Assembly (NCBI RefSeq): GCF_022829405.1
Contig: NZ_JAKSXW010000149.1
Location: forward strand, 310,001-374,000
Length of the DNA stretch: 64,000 nucleotides
DNA from: Methylobacterium sp. J-076
GTDB lineage: Bacteria > Pseudomonadota > Alphaproteobacteria > Rhizobiales > Beijerinckiaceae
Reading direction: 5' to 3'
Numbering within the stretch: the stretch's first letter is position 1; each line of letters starts with the position of its first letter. The notes beneath the pieces are model-generated. The model was not told the DNA's origin. It saw only the letters and a list, made by a program, of their open reading frames with translations, and searched no databases. This document shows, in pieces, positions 34,240 to 41,743 of this stretch. The position numbers were made by a program, and so were the translations under genes.

Positions 34240-34499
34240 CAGCCGAAACTCCCCACCGCCGGCGTGCCGGTGCCACGGGTGCGCGCCATGTGCGTGGCGG
34301 TCTCGGCCTCGCAGCGGGCCAAGGCGGACCGGGCGCGCTCGCGGTCGAGCTCGGCGGTGAGCTCCGTGACGCGCACGGCGAGCTCGCGCTTCGAGCATTC
34401 CATCAGGGCCGCCAGGGAGACCACCGGGGCGGCGACCTCGTTCGTCCGAACGGTCGTCACGCCGTCCTCGGTCGTCGTCACGCGGATGAGGGGGCGCAT
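34239..34499 (-). CDS. small protein with a coiled-coil segment
   Basis: Eighty-six residues. The N-terminal half is beta-like (RPLIRVTTTEDGVTTVRTNE), followed by a Leu/Glu-rich coiled coil (LMECSKRELAVRVTELTAEL) and a Thr/Gly tail. Such small coiled-coil proteins are common among early phage genes. Its stop overlaps the next gene (ATGA) and its start lies one base after the stop of the upstream gene. Confidence 0.55.
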   Translation of the reverse strand: MRPLIRVTTTEDGVTTVRTNEVAAPVVSLAALMECSKRELAVRVTELTAELDRERARSALARCEAETATHMARTRGTGTPAVGSFG

Positions 34500-34500
34500 G

Positions 34501-34881
34501 TCAGGAGACCTTTCCGAAGATGCGGTCGGCGATGGAGAGCCTGCCGAGGTTGGCCGCCAGGCGACCGGTATGCTTCCGGCCTTCCTCCCAACGGCGGTAC
34601 ATGTCCTCGCGGTGGGCATCCATCTCGGCCGGCGGGAAGAGTTGCTCGATGTGGTGCCGCATGTGAGGCATCCCCATCGGGTCAGGTACCCAGATCCGGA
34701 ACACGTCGTCGAGGAACGCGTCCCAGGTTCCCCATCCCCGCAGCACGTCCGCGCGGGTGCGGACCGGAATGCCCATGAACCCGAACAGCACCGGGGACCG
34801 CAGTGGGCGCTTGCGGGGTGTTGGGGGCACCGGCATCGCCAGGCCGCGGGCGCGACGGACGCGGGTGTAGTGGAGGCGCAT
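34501..34881 (-). CDS. phage-like protein of unknown function
   Basis: A 126-residue protein. It is basic at the start (MRLHYTRVRRARGLA), with a Pro-rich linker and a helical, aromatic C-terminal half: TWDAFLDDVFRIWVPDPMGM, HHIEQLFPPAEMDAHREDMY. No signature I know. It is one base upstream of the following ORF and one base after the gene before it, inside the coupled operon. Confidence 0.55.
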   Translation of the reverse strand: MRLHYTRVRRARGLAMPVPPTPRKRPLRSPVLFGFMGIPVRTRADVLRGWGTWDAFLDDVFRIWVPDPMGMPHMRHHIEQLFPPAEMDAHREDMYRRWEEGRKHTGRLAANLGRLSIADRIFGKVS

Positions 34882-34882
34882 G

Positions 34883-35365
34883 TCAGGCAGCCTCCTCGTC
34901 GTCCTCCGGCTCCTCGTAGGGATGCCCGTGGACCTGCTCGTAGACGAGCTTCGACCACTCGGTCCGGCGGTACGAGAACGTCCCCAAGGTGAAGACGCCG
35001 GAGCACGAGTAGAACCCACCGTCCTCGATGCCCAGCACCCGCCCGTAGAACTCGGGGAAGCGGCGGGCGATCTTTTGGAAAATGAGTTCGGCGTCGCCGT
35101 TGAAGGCGTCGAACCGCACTTCTATCTCGCCGGGCTCGTCGCGGATGAACTCGAAGTACGCGGCGTTGTAGCAGCTACCCCAGTTCTCGTAGGCCCACTC
35201 GCGACCATCGCTCTCCTGGTACGCTGTGAATGTCTCGAAGCTCAGTCGGACCGGGCAGTCGTCGTAGCCGCGGTTCGTGTTCTCGACGATGTGGGCGGCC
35301 TTGAACGCCGCGATGACCTCGGGCGGTCCCGAGAGCGTCAGGCGTAGGGTCGTGTTGTTCGCCAC
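34883..35365 (-). CDS. YubB/Api92-like phage ferredoxin-fold protein
   Basis: A 160-residue protein, first gene of the coupled operon. The N-terminal strand TTLRLTLSGPPEVIAAFKAA and the motif WAYENWGSCYNAAYFEFI resemble the YubB ferredoxin-like/Api92 family of phage and plasmid proteins, where W.x.NWGTKWDA is characteristic; here the motif reads YENWGSCYNA. An acidic C-terminus ends EEPEDDEEAA. The GTG at 35365 has GGGAGGGGG eight bases upstream and is preferred over the ATG at 35401, which would lie inside the hairpin. Role in the family is unknown. Confidence 0.65.
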   Translation of the reverse strand: MANNTTLRLTLSGPPEVIAAFKAAHIVENTNRGYDDCPVRLSFETFTAYQESDGREWAYENWGSCYNAAYFEFIRDEPGEIEVRFDAFNGDAELIFQKIARRFPEFYGRVLGIEDGGFYSCSGVFTLGTFSYRRTEWSKLVYEQVHGHPYEEPEDDEEAA

Positions 35366-35389
35366 GTCATCCCCCTCCCGGAATCCAAA

Positions 35390-35423
35390 GGGGGTCCGCA
35401 ACCCTGGACGGTTGCGGACCCCC
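35390..35423. terminator. perfect 13-base-pair hairpin upstream of the coupled operon
   Basis: GGGGGTCCGCAAC (35390-35402) and GTTGCGGACCCCC (35411-35423) enclose an eight-base loop. On the minus strand the stem is followed by TTTGG, a weak terminator tail. Because it lies between the tRNA-like segment and the first gene of the operon, it may terminate the upstream RNA or attenuate the operon. Confidence 0.65.
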
Positions 35424-35426
35424 TAC

Positions 35427-35512
35427 GTCGACCGGCCGGTGCTCCGGCTCACTGAGCTACGTCCACGCAGTTGGTGTGGGGGCAGGAATCGAACCTGCTA
35501 CCTCCGTCCGGC
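35427..35512 (-). other. two tRNA-like halves in permuted (3' half first) order
   Basis: On the minus strand, 35512-35472 reads like a tRNA 3' half: GCCGG, a T-arm GCAGG-TTCGATT-CCTGC, then CCCCAC-ACCA. Five bases later (35471-35467, ACTGC), 35466-35427 reads like a 5' half: GTGGACG-TA, a D-arm GCTC...GAGC, then A-CCGGC. The CCGGC of the second piece pairs exactly with the GCCGG of the first, as anticodon stems would. Only four base pairs form in the acceptor stem, U33 is missing and the variable region is nine bases, so it may be decayed. Upstream sequence does not give the 3' half a normal partner. Confidence 0.35.
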
Positions 35513-35596
35513 GACGCGGGCCTGAGCCCGAGGACAGGGTACCCAGGAACCACGATTCGGCTAGCCGCCCCCCGCCCGCGCGGGCTATCCCGGGGC

Positions 35597-36151
35597 ATGG
35601 AACTGCTGCTGGCCAACGTCGATCCCGAGACCGATCCGGTCCCTGCCGGCTGGACCGCCGTCGGCTTCGTCCTATCGGCGCCGGTGCGCACGGTCCTGGC
35701 GTACGCGCCCGACCGGCAGCCGCACGCCGTCGTGCCCGGGGAGCCGCCCAAGGCCCTCGGCCCAACGGAGGTCAACGCGGCCCTCGTGGACGCCGTCGAC
35801 CGCGCCGGGCTGGCCGTGTGGCCGGGCGGCTGGCTCCACGCCCTGCCGCTGGCGTTCGGCGCGAACCGCCGGACCTGGCAGAAGGACCGCATCGCCAAGA
35901 AGGGCCTCCATCCGACGGCCCTGCGGACCCTGGCATGCCTCGCGGATGCCGAGGATGCCGAGGCCCGGGGATGGCTGGCGACGGCGCTGGGCCGGTACGC
36001 GGACGAGGCCGGCACGTCCCCCCACGTCGACGACCGTTTGCACGAGGCCCGCGACGCCGCCGACCGCGTGCTGCGACTGCTGTTCACCGTGCGCCAGGGG
36101 CGGACGTTCGAGAACCGCGGGGAAGGCTTGGACGGGGGTGAAGTTCGTTAA
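35597..36151 (+). CDS. unknown protein of the phage-like region
   Basis: A 184-residue soluble protein. The N-terminal half (MELLLANVDPETDPVPAGWT, then VGFVLSAPVRTVLAYAPD) looks like a small alpha/beta domain; the C-terminal half is helical (TLACLADAEDAEARGWLATA). No family is recognised. The ATG at 35597 is preferred because the frame upstream reads through the tRNA-like segment on the opposite strand. It is the first gene of a plus-strand run that leads to the AAA+ ATPase. Confidence 0.6.
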   Translation: MELLLANVDPETDPVPAGWTAVGFVLSAPVRTVLAYAPDRQPHAVVPGEPPKALGPTEVNAALVDAVDRAGLAVWPGGWLHALPLAFGANRRTWQKDRIAKKGLHPTALRTLACLADAEDAEARGWLATALGRYADEAGTSPHVDDRLHEARDAADRVLRLLFTVRQGRTFENRGEGLDGGEVR

Positions 36152-36234
36152 CCCCTCGCTAGGACCTGTCGTGTACGATGGCGGCTCACGCCCAGGGTTC
36201 GGTTCAGCCGACCCGGTGCAACGGAGACCATCCG

Positions 36235-37911
36235 ATGACCGACCCCCTCGCCGGGGCTGAGTGCTATTCCGCGCTCGCCATCCTCTCAGGCCGCACCCCG
36301 CCTCCCGTTCGCGAGGACCTGCCGTACGATCCGTACTTCCGGTACGTCGACTCGCGGTACCCGACGATGCCCACGCCCGAGAGCCCGGGCATCGAAGTCC
36401 ATAACAACGTCCCGCTGGCGCACCTCGGCCGGTCGGGACGGTACATCCGCCAGGACTGGATGGAGCCGTCGCCCTACGACGACGACGCCCAGGCCCGCGT
36501 CACGCTGACGGCGCTCGGCACGCTGCACCACGAGTGCATGCGGCACGCCGGCATCGTCCAGCGCCGCATGACGTCCGGCATCCCGCTGCCCGAGCGGCGC
36601 GCACTCCAGCACGTCGAGGAATCGATGCTGTCGCTGGCCCGCATCGCCCTCGTGCCGCTCGCCGAGACCGGTGACCGCCATGCCATCAAGACGCTCGTCC
36701 TCGCCGCCGAGGAGCGCGTCCACGCGATCCCGGGCCTGCTGCCGTTCTGCGTCGGGGCGCGCGCGAACCTCGCGTCGCCCGAGTGGCCAGTCGTCGACTG
36801 GAGGCCTGACATGGGCGCCTTCGGGATCATCGAGGACTGCATCCGCCAGGGCACGAAGATCCTCGACCGCCGTGCCGCGCTGCAGGACATCGACGAGGAC
36901 AGCGCGGGCATCGTGCGCCGTGCCACGCCGACTGGCCGCAAGGGGCCGCACCCGGGACCCGGACCCGTCGATGACCGGTATCCCGGGCCCGAGGACGCCC
37001 CCGCGACGGACCTGCCGGCCGACATGGAGCCGGAGGGTGTCGAGGTGTTCCCCGCGAGCATCCTCGACGCCGTCGGCAAGGGCGAGAACAAGACCGCGGT
37101 GAAGCAAACCCTGGGCTCGGCGCTGGGAGCCCGCCTGCCGCTCGCCGAGGTCCCGGCGGACTGGGACGCCTGGGAGGCCGAGCTCGTCGGGGAGGCCCCC
37201 TGGCTGGCCGCGGTCCCGCGCGCCCTCCGCGCCGAGCACGAGGGGCGCACGCACTGGCGCCACACCGTCCTGTGCGTCGAGGGCCCGCCCGGCGCCGGCA
37301 AGACGCGCATCATCCGCCGGATCGCGCGGCTGTCCGAGCTGCCGTACGTCCGCATCAACTCAGAGTCGGCCTCGGACACGAGCACGTTCGGCACGAGCAT
37401 CCGCTGGATGTCGGCCCAGGCCGGCGTCATCGAGCGTGAACTGGCGGGCTCGCGCTGCGCGTCGGCGCTCGTCCACTACGACGAGTTGGAGAAGGCGGCC
37501 GGGTCCCGGCAGTCGAACAGCGGCAAGATCACCGACCTGCTTCACGGCCTGTTCGAACAGGAGACAGCGCAGTCCTGGCGCAGTCCGTGGCTGGGCGTGC
37601 CTGTCGACGTCGGGCACCTCGTCCACGTCGCGACGGTCAATTCCCTCGGCGGCCTGCCCCCGTCCCTAATGGACCGAATGCGGGTTATCCGCGTCGGCGA
37701 GCCCGGGCCGGAGCACCTGGCCGGGCTGGCGGCCCGGATCAGCGGGCAGTTCTGCATCGACCGCGGGATGGACCCCCGCTGGGGCACCATCGACGGCGAA
37801 GAGCTCGCCGCCTTGGCGGGGGTCTGGCCCGGCGGGTCCGTTCGTCGCCTGCAGCGCCTAGTTGACGGCCTGCTGAGGGCGCGCGACGGCGCCCCCGGCC
37901 CCCGGCATTAG
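36235..37911 (+). CDS. AAA+ ATPase with a long N-terminal domain
   Basis: A 558-residue protein. Residues ~1-340 contain no motif I know and are helical. A single AAA+ module follows: Walker A VEGPPGAGKTRIIRRIARL near 350, the Walker B-like ASALVHYDELEKAAG near 411 (DE present), the sensor VHVATVNSLGG near 466 and a C-terminal helical lid (AGVWPGGSVRRLQRLVDGL). The ring-loop and DE order fit Lon-like or MoxR-like ATPases, but no protease or VWA domain is fused. Found often in phages and islands of Methylobacterium-like genomes as a hypothetical. GGAGA eight bases before ATG 36235 supports the start. Followed by small genes with short gaps. Confidence 0.8.
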   Translation: MTDPLAGAECYSALAILSGRTPPPVREDLPYDPYFRYVDSRYPTMPTPESPGIEVHNNVPLAHLGRSGRYIRQDWMEPSPYDDDAQARVTLTALGTLHHECMRHAGIVQRRMTSGIPLPERRALQHVEESMLSLARIALVPLAETGDRHAIKTLVLAAEERVHAIPGLLPFCVGARANLASPEWPVVDWRPDMGAFGIIEDCIRQGTKILDRRAALQDIDEDSAGIVRRATPTGRKGPHPGPGPVDDRYPGPEDAPATDLPADMEPEGVEVFPASILDAVGKGENKTAVKQTLGSALGARLPLAEVPADWDAWEAELVGEAPWLAAVPRALRAEHEGRTHWRHTVLCVEGPPGAGKTRIIRRIARLSELPYVRINSESASDTSTFGTSIRWMSAQAGVIERELAGSRCASALVHYDELEKAAGSRQSNSGKITDLLHGLFEQETAQSWRSPWLGVPVDVGHLVHVATVNSLGGLPPSLMDRMRVIRVGEPGPEHLAGLAARISGQFCIDRGMDPRWGTIDGEELAALAGVWPGGSVRRLQRLVDGLLRARDGAPGPRH

Positions 37912-37920
37912 GGGGCCGCC

Positions 37921-38163
37921 ATGTCCGACCTGAACATCGTCCGCCGGCGCATCGCCGACGCGGCCCGGGCACGCACGGCCAACGCGCTGTTCTGCATCGC
38001 CGCCGACCTCACCGTCACCCGCCTCGCCGCGCACGTCGCGGCGGGGACGATGTCACCCGCCGACGCACTCGCCGAGGCCCACGACGCCGAGGCGGCCGCG
38101 ATGCGGACCCGCCACGTCAACAACCCGGAGCACCTCCATGGCCGCCACCGCATCTCCCTCTGA
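37921..38163 (+). CDS. small helical protein downstream of the AAA+ gene
   Basis: Eighty residues, nine bases after the ATPase stop, so almost certainly co-transcribed. Helical and Ala-rich: LNIVRRRIADAARARTANAL, LTVTRLAAHVAAGTMSPADA. It contains several His near its C-terminus (EHLHGRHRISL) but no family. Its last 26 bases overlap the next ORF start at 38138. Confidence 0.6.
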   Translation: MSDLNIVRRRIADAARARTANALFCIAADLTVTRLAAHVAAGTMSPADALAEAHDAEAAAMRTRHVNNPEHLHGRHRISL

Positions 38164-38316
38164 GCCCACGTACGAGCGGGCAGTTGCGCTGCTCGAACTC
38201 GTATTCCACGTCGGGCGGCTCACTGACGAGGGGCGTCTCTGGAGGACGACGGCGCCGTCGTCATCCGGCTGCTCAAGGAGTTTGCCTTCGCCGACTGGGC
38301 CGACGGCGGTGACTGA
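38138..38316 (+). pseudogene. small gene broken by a one-base frameshift
   Basis: Two coding-looking pieces lie in different frames. The first, from ATG 38138, gives PTYERAVALLELVFHVGRLT DE; the second, from about 38233 to the TGA at 38314-38316, gives LEDDGAVVIRLLKEFAFADW and ADGGD. Adding one G to the GGGG run at 38230-38233 joins them into a ~59-residue acidic protein. Either a deletion, a sequencing error or programmed slippage explains this. The second piece ends overlapping the GTG of the next gene. Confidence 0.5.
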
Positions 38317-38635
38317 CATCTATCGCCACCGCCCGAAGCGCCTGTGGTCTGTCCGTGATTCCGGACGCGTCTCCGGGCACCGGCAGGCCGTCGCGCTCGC
38401 CGATTGCCGGTTCCGCGTCAGCGAGGCCGGCCGCCTCCGGGCGCTCCGGGGGCGCCGGGAGGTCCACGCGCACGTCTCCGGGACGCTTCTCGACGCCCTG
38501 CCGCCGGCCGGGGCCGTGCCCATCGGCTACCGCATCGACGAGCCGGGATTCCGGCGCCGGGACACGGGCGAGATCATCCACGCCGCGAAGGCGGTCTACT
38601 TCCTTGAGGACGGGTCATGCGTAGCAGTTCTCTAG
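38309..38635 (+). CDS. small protein of unknown function (phage-like)
   Basis: A 108-residue product from GTG 38309. It starts MTDIYRHRPKRLWSVRDSGR and continues VALADCRFRVSEAGRLRALR and REVHAHVSGTL. The beta-rich layout (W-S-V-R-D-x-G-R-V, then A-D-C-x-F-x-V) recurs in hypothetical phage proteins; I know no name for it. The GTG start overlaps the preceding stop (GTGACTGA), and its end overlaps the next gene's ATG at 38617 by 19 bases, so it is in a coupled run. Confidence 0.55.
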   Translation: MTDIYRHRPKRLWSVRDSGRVSGHRQAVALADCRFRVSEAGRLRALRGRREVHAHVSGTLLDALPPAGAVPIGYRIDEPGFRRRDTGEIIHAAKAVYFLEDGSCVAVL

Positions 38636-39045
38636 TATTCGCAGTATTCGCGATGGTCGCACCGGCGGCCGCCGCGCCGTTCCCCGACGAGGGCGACAGC
38701 TTCCTGATGTCCGTGCGCGAGCCCGCGGGGCCGTCTCGCGAGGCGTTCGGGCGGTGGGAGGGGACACCGCGGCCCCGCGGGGGCGGCTGGACGCTGCGGG
38801 TGACCTGCGGCCTCGTGGATACGCGCACGGGGCGGGAGACGGTCCTGTACCAGGGCCGCGGCGACGCTACGGTCACCAGCCGGGGGCGGTCGCTCGCGGC
38901 CATCCGACCGGTACCGGATGTCGCCGCGGCGCAGACGTCGGGCGTGGAGTGGTCCGGGAACCCCGGGCGGGGGACGGCGGACGTCGCGACGCGCGGCCCG
39001 GCACCGTGTCCCTCCGGACTCGCCGACGTCTCATCCGGCGACTAG
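38617..39045 (+). CDS. small secreted protein of unknown function
   Basis: A 142-residue product. The first 19 residues form a signal peptide (SSSLVFAVFAMVAPAAAAPF). The mature part is beta-rich with WTLRVTCGLVDTRTGRETVL, then TVTSRGRSLAAIRPVPD and a Gly/Pro tail with one late Cys. No family recognised. It overlaps the preceding gene by 19 bases and is the last of the AAA+ gene run. Confidence 0.5.
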   Translation: MRSSSLVFAVFAMVAPAAAAPFPDEGDSFLMSVREPAGPSREAFGRWEGTPRPRGGGWTLRVTCGLVDTRTGRETVLYQGRGDATVTSRGRSLAAIRPVPDVAAAQTSGVEWSGNPGRGTADVATRGPAPCPSGLADVSSGD

Positions 39046-39109
39046 GCCGTCGCGACCATGGCGCCCGGGGGCGCCGAGGGTGATGCTGTCGGCGTAGCCC
39101 GGGGAATTC

Positions 39110-39307
39110 TTGGATGCGTCGACCGTTATTGTAATCCTGTCGTTTCTGGCGGCGCTCGTATTGCTCGCTTTTATGGGCGGCCCGGCCGAGCATCCAGTGA
39201 TGCTGCTCGATGCGCAAGTTAGCATCGCAAACACTCTCAAGGGGTGGCACACCGGGGTATCCGCCGGGGTGGACATGATAATGCGCCAATTTCTAGCGCA
39301 GCAGTGA
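39110..39307 (+). CDS. possible small single-span membrane protein
   Basis: Sixty-five residues with one clear transmembrane segment (STVIVILSFLAALVLLAFMG) followed by a short hydrophilic part (SIANTLKGWHTGVSAGVDMI). The DNA from about 39100 to 39300 is visibly AT-richer than its surroundings, which suggests separate origin. Start uncertain; no strong ribosome binding site. Could be a small phage membrane protein, or not translated. Confidence 0.4.
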   Translation: MDASTVIVILSFLAALVLLAFMGGPAEHPVMLLDAQVSIANTLKGWHTGVSAGVDMIMRQFLAQQ

Positions 39308-39447
39308 GGTAGGCCGGCTTCGCGCGGCCGTTGGCATGGCGCAGACGCTATACTGACCGGAGCTTGTGGGACCGACTACTGTCAGACAGCGGGACTGTTG
39401 GGTCGAGGCAATGCGCATCATGGTCGACGCGCTGAGGGGGGGAGAGC

Positions 39448-39768
39448 TTGGCGCTGGACGCGGACGAGTTCTGGGTTGCGGTGAGGTTGGCGGTGGAGGC
39501 GGCGATGGCCCAGCGCGGCGCGGTGGCCGCGCACCACCTGCACGACGCCCTGCCGACGGCGTTAAAGGTCGACGGCAAGTGGATCGGGCAGCCGCTGACT
39601 ACGTCCTGGCCGCGCTACCACCTGTTGCGCGAGGCCGCGGCGGGCAAGGGCATCGTGGAGGCGGCGGGCGGGCGTTTCGCCCAGGCCGGCCTGCCGGCGC
39701 TGGCACCCGACCCGGCGCCCGAGGCGAATCTCGCGGTCTCGCCGGCGCTGTCGGGCAGGCAAATCTAA
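39448..39768 (+). CDS. unknown protein, first of a pair
   Basis: A 106-residue protein starting at TTG 39448 after GGGGGAG. It begins MALDADEFWVAVRLAVEAAM and continues HHLHDALPTALKVDGKW and TTSWPRYHLLREAAAGKGI. It looks like a helical domain with a short charged C-terminus. No family. Its stop is directly adjacent to the ATG of the next gene, so the two are coupled. Confidence 0.5.
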   Translation: MALDADEFWVAVRLAVEAAMAQRGAVAAHHLHDALPTALKVDGKWIGQPLTTSWPRYHLLREAAAGKGIVEAAGGRFAQAGLPALAPDPAPEANLAVSPALSGRQI

Positions 39769-40071
39769 ATGTTGTTCCTGGCGACGGCCCACGACGTGCT
39801 GACGGCCCGGGGCCCGATGTCGGCGCAGGGGATCATCGCGGTGATGCCCACGGGATGGGTGGAGGCAACGAGGCGGTACGGGACCGCGGATGCCAACCTG
39901 CCGGTCCGGCCCGGCGAACTCAGTTACAAGCTGCGCGAGCGCATCGCGCGGTTCGAGCGGGAACGATATCCGGGCGAGGCGCTGCCCTTGTCGGAACTCG
40001 CCGACGGGCGCTTCGAGGCGACGGGCCCGTGGCCTGGCAGGGGGTCCGAACGTCCGGACGAGGCCGCCTGA
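39769..40071 (+). CDS. unknown protein, second of a pair
   Basis: A 100-residue protein starting at the base after the previous stop. It contains MFLA-like AHDVLTARGPMSAQGIIAVM, TGWVEATRRYGTADANLPVR, then PGELSYKLRERIARFERERY. The first half resembles the restriction-endonuclease-like or winged-helix N-terminal domains of short phage proteins, but only weakly. Followed by 187 bases with no gene. Paired with its upstream neighbour by direct abutment. Confidence 0.5.
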   Translation: MLFLATAHDVLTARGPMSAQGIIAVMPTGWVEATRRYGTADANLPVRPGELSYKLRERIARFERERYPGEALPLSELADGRFEATGPWPGRGSERPDEAA

Positions 40072-40258
40072 GCCAATGGTCGCGGTTACGGAGGGACCCT
40101 GCGGTGGCAGTGATCACTGCCCCCCGATGTGACCCACGTTCAGGCATCGGGTGCCGGACGGGGATGGACAGATAGTACCCGGCGCTTTCCCCGCGTCCGC
40201 ACCTTGCGGGCTCCGACCTGTGACGTACTAGCGGCGGGTGCGGACGGTAACGGCGGTC

Positions 40259-40612
40259 CTATCCGCCACGCGCCGAAGTGGAGCGCAGATCGCTCACGAA
40301 CAACATCGCCTCGTCATCCGTGACGCGTTCCCGGTCTAATTGGGCATCCATACCGACGATGGGTGAGAAGGGCATCAGCGACGGTTCCACGAACGGGGCA
40401 CCGTCGAGATGGGAGATGACGGCGCTCGCGAGCTCGACGATGTTCACCCATCGGACGAGGAAGGTCGCCGGTCGGTTCGCGATCAGCAGCCGCTGAAGGT
40501 CGATCTCGTCCTCGACGAAGTCGTCCGCGGGGCTGGGGAAGCCGGCCCGGACGGCCTTTGAGAGGACGGGGATGGGTATCGGCAGTCCGATCAAGACGGC
40601 TGAGACCTGCAC
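40259..40612 (-). CDS. truncated/diverged UmuD-like protein
   Basis: A 117-residue product (GTG 40612, GGAG seven bases upstream; a TTG at 40633 is also in frame). The N-terminal half matches UmuD closely: IPIPVLSKAVRAGFPSPADD, FVEDEIDLQRLLIANRPATF, LVR. The Ala-Gly cleavage site is intact. After that, where UmuD/LexA have GDSM with the nucleophile Ser and later the Lys, this protein reads WVNIVELASAVISHLDGAPF and then unrelated sequence. So the protease site is absent and the gene is probably a remnant or repurposed. An SOS box lies just upstream. No umuC follows. Confidence 0.7.
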   Translation of the reverse strand: MQVSAVLIGLPIPIPVLSKAVRAGFPSPADDFVEDEIDLQRLLIANRPATFLVRWVNIVELASAVISHLDGAPFVEPSLMPFSPIVGMDAQLDRERVTDDEAMLFVSDLRSTSARGG

Positions 40613-40635
40613 GCGCTCGCTCCACGAATCCAACG

Positions 40636-40650
40636 GAACAGAAGTGGAAC
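40636..40650 (-). promoter_or_regulatory. LexA (SOS) box
   Basis: The plus strand reads GAAC-AGAAGTG-GAAC, i.e. GTTC-N7-GTTC on the minus strand, exactly the alphaproteobacterial LexA operator. It lies 24 bases upstream of the GTG start of the UmuD-like gene, the expected position for SOS control. Confidence 0.8.
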
Positions 40651-40957
40651 ATAGCGGGACGGTTACGCCAAGCGGCTAAGCTTGTGCAGTCGCCGGCGTG
40701 TGGACGGGTTTGGATTACCTCGCGCATCCTACCGGCGAGGGATCGGACGAGGCGGCCAACGCCGGCCATGGCCCGAAGGCCGCTGCCCCGGGCCATCGCC
40801 GCATCGGACATGGCCGGCTACGGGCGCCCGGCACCCTCAGGTTTCTACAGGCGAAGTCCCTCCGTTAGCGTCCGTACCGGTCGTCGTTCGCGAGGGCGGG
40901 TAGGAAACCTCCGGCGGTCTCGCGACCTAACCCCATCCCAACAATGCGGAGGTCCCC
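40651..40957. other. intergenic region without a gene
   Basis: About 300 bases between the SOS box and the secreted protein at 40958. I see no ORF with coding character, no RNA gene and no hairpin with a T-run. AACCCCATCCCAACAATGCGGAGGTCCCC just before 40958 holds the ribosome binding site of that gene (GGAGG). Confidence 0.6.
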
Positions 40958-41470
40958 ATGCGCATCCCCATCGCAGCCGTCGTCCTGACGACCATGGCCG
41001 TCGCGGCCCATGCCCAGACCCCGGAGGGAACGGTCGCCGTCGGCCCGTGGAAGGTCGACGCGGTCTCGAAGGGCCAGAAGTTCGAGCGTTGCACGATGAC
41101 CCGTACAACCGACGACGGGGTCGACGTGCAGTTCACCCGCGACGCAATCGGGCTCGACCTGACCATGAGCTCGCCGAAGTGGAAGCTCGGGCGCGGCAAG
41201 AGCTACCCGGTCGAGCTGGCGGCCGGCTCGTCGGTGTTGCAGGCCGAGGTCGCCGCCTCGGGCAACGCCGTGTCCCTGCCGGTGAAGGACGAGCGGTTCG
41301 TGAAGGCGCTCAGGCTGGCCGACGCGCTCGACGTCAAGGGCGAGGGCGCGACCATCAAGGTGGCGCTGGACAAGAGTGCGGCCGGCCTCGACCGGCTGGA
41401 GGCGTGCTACGCAAAGAACGGGTCGGCGACCGAGACGAACCCGTTCGTCGCACCGAAGGCCAAGCCGTAG
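40958..41470 (+). CDS. secreted protein of unknown function (invasion-protein-B-like layout)
   Basis: A 170-residue product with a signal peptide (IPIAAVVLTTMAVAAHA, cleavage after AHAQ). The mature part, with VAVGPWKVDAVSKGQKFERC, a central beta strand set, and a final Cys near the C-terminus (LDRLEACYAKN), has the layout of the IalB/InvasionB-like family: two conserved Cys and a G-W-x-V strand. The assignment is weak. It is preceded by a good ribosome binding site (GCGGAGGTCCCC) and is followed by 270 bases of non-coding DNA. Confidence 0.6.
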   Translation: MRIPIAAVVLTTMAVAAHAQTPEGTVAVGPWKVDAVSKGQKFERCTMTRTTDDGVDVQFTRDAIGLDLTMSSPKWKLGRGKSYPVELAAGSSVLQAEVAASGNAVSLPVKDERFVKALRLADALDVKGEGATIKVALDKSAAGLDRLEACYAKNGSATETNPFVAPKAKP

Positions 41471-41743
41471 GCTGCAGGTTCGGTTTCCCGGCGTCCTGGC
41501 GGCGACGGGGGCGGTGGTTGGGTCGGCCGGCCGTACGACCTGTGGCGGGTTCCGCTTGGGTCCCTCGAAGGGCACCGGGACCAAGGCCGGGCGACATCGC
41601 GAAGAGCGGCCGGAACGTTACCGGTCGGACGACGCGGCCGAACCCGGAGCCGCCTCGACGTACCCCCGCCGGCTAACGCCGACGCGGGGACTTGGGGTCG
41701 GACTGGACAGGGGGGCTCCGATGCCGTCCCGGAAGCGCGCGGT

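Noticed and set aside
35472..35553. A single normal class II tRNA (Leu-like) on the minus strand
   Set aside because: The 5' part lacks a D-arm with the GG loop, the anticodon stem does not pair over five bases, and the acceptor has only four pairs; only the 3' half is tRNA-like.
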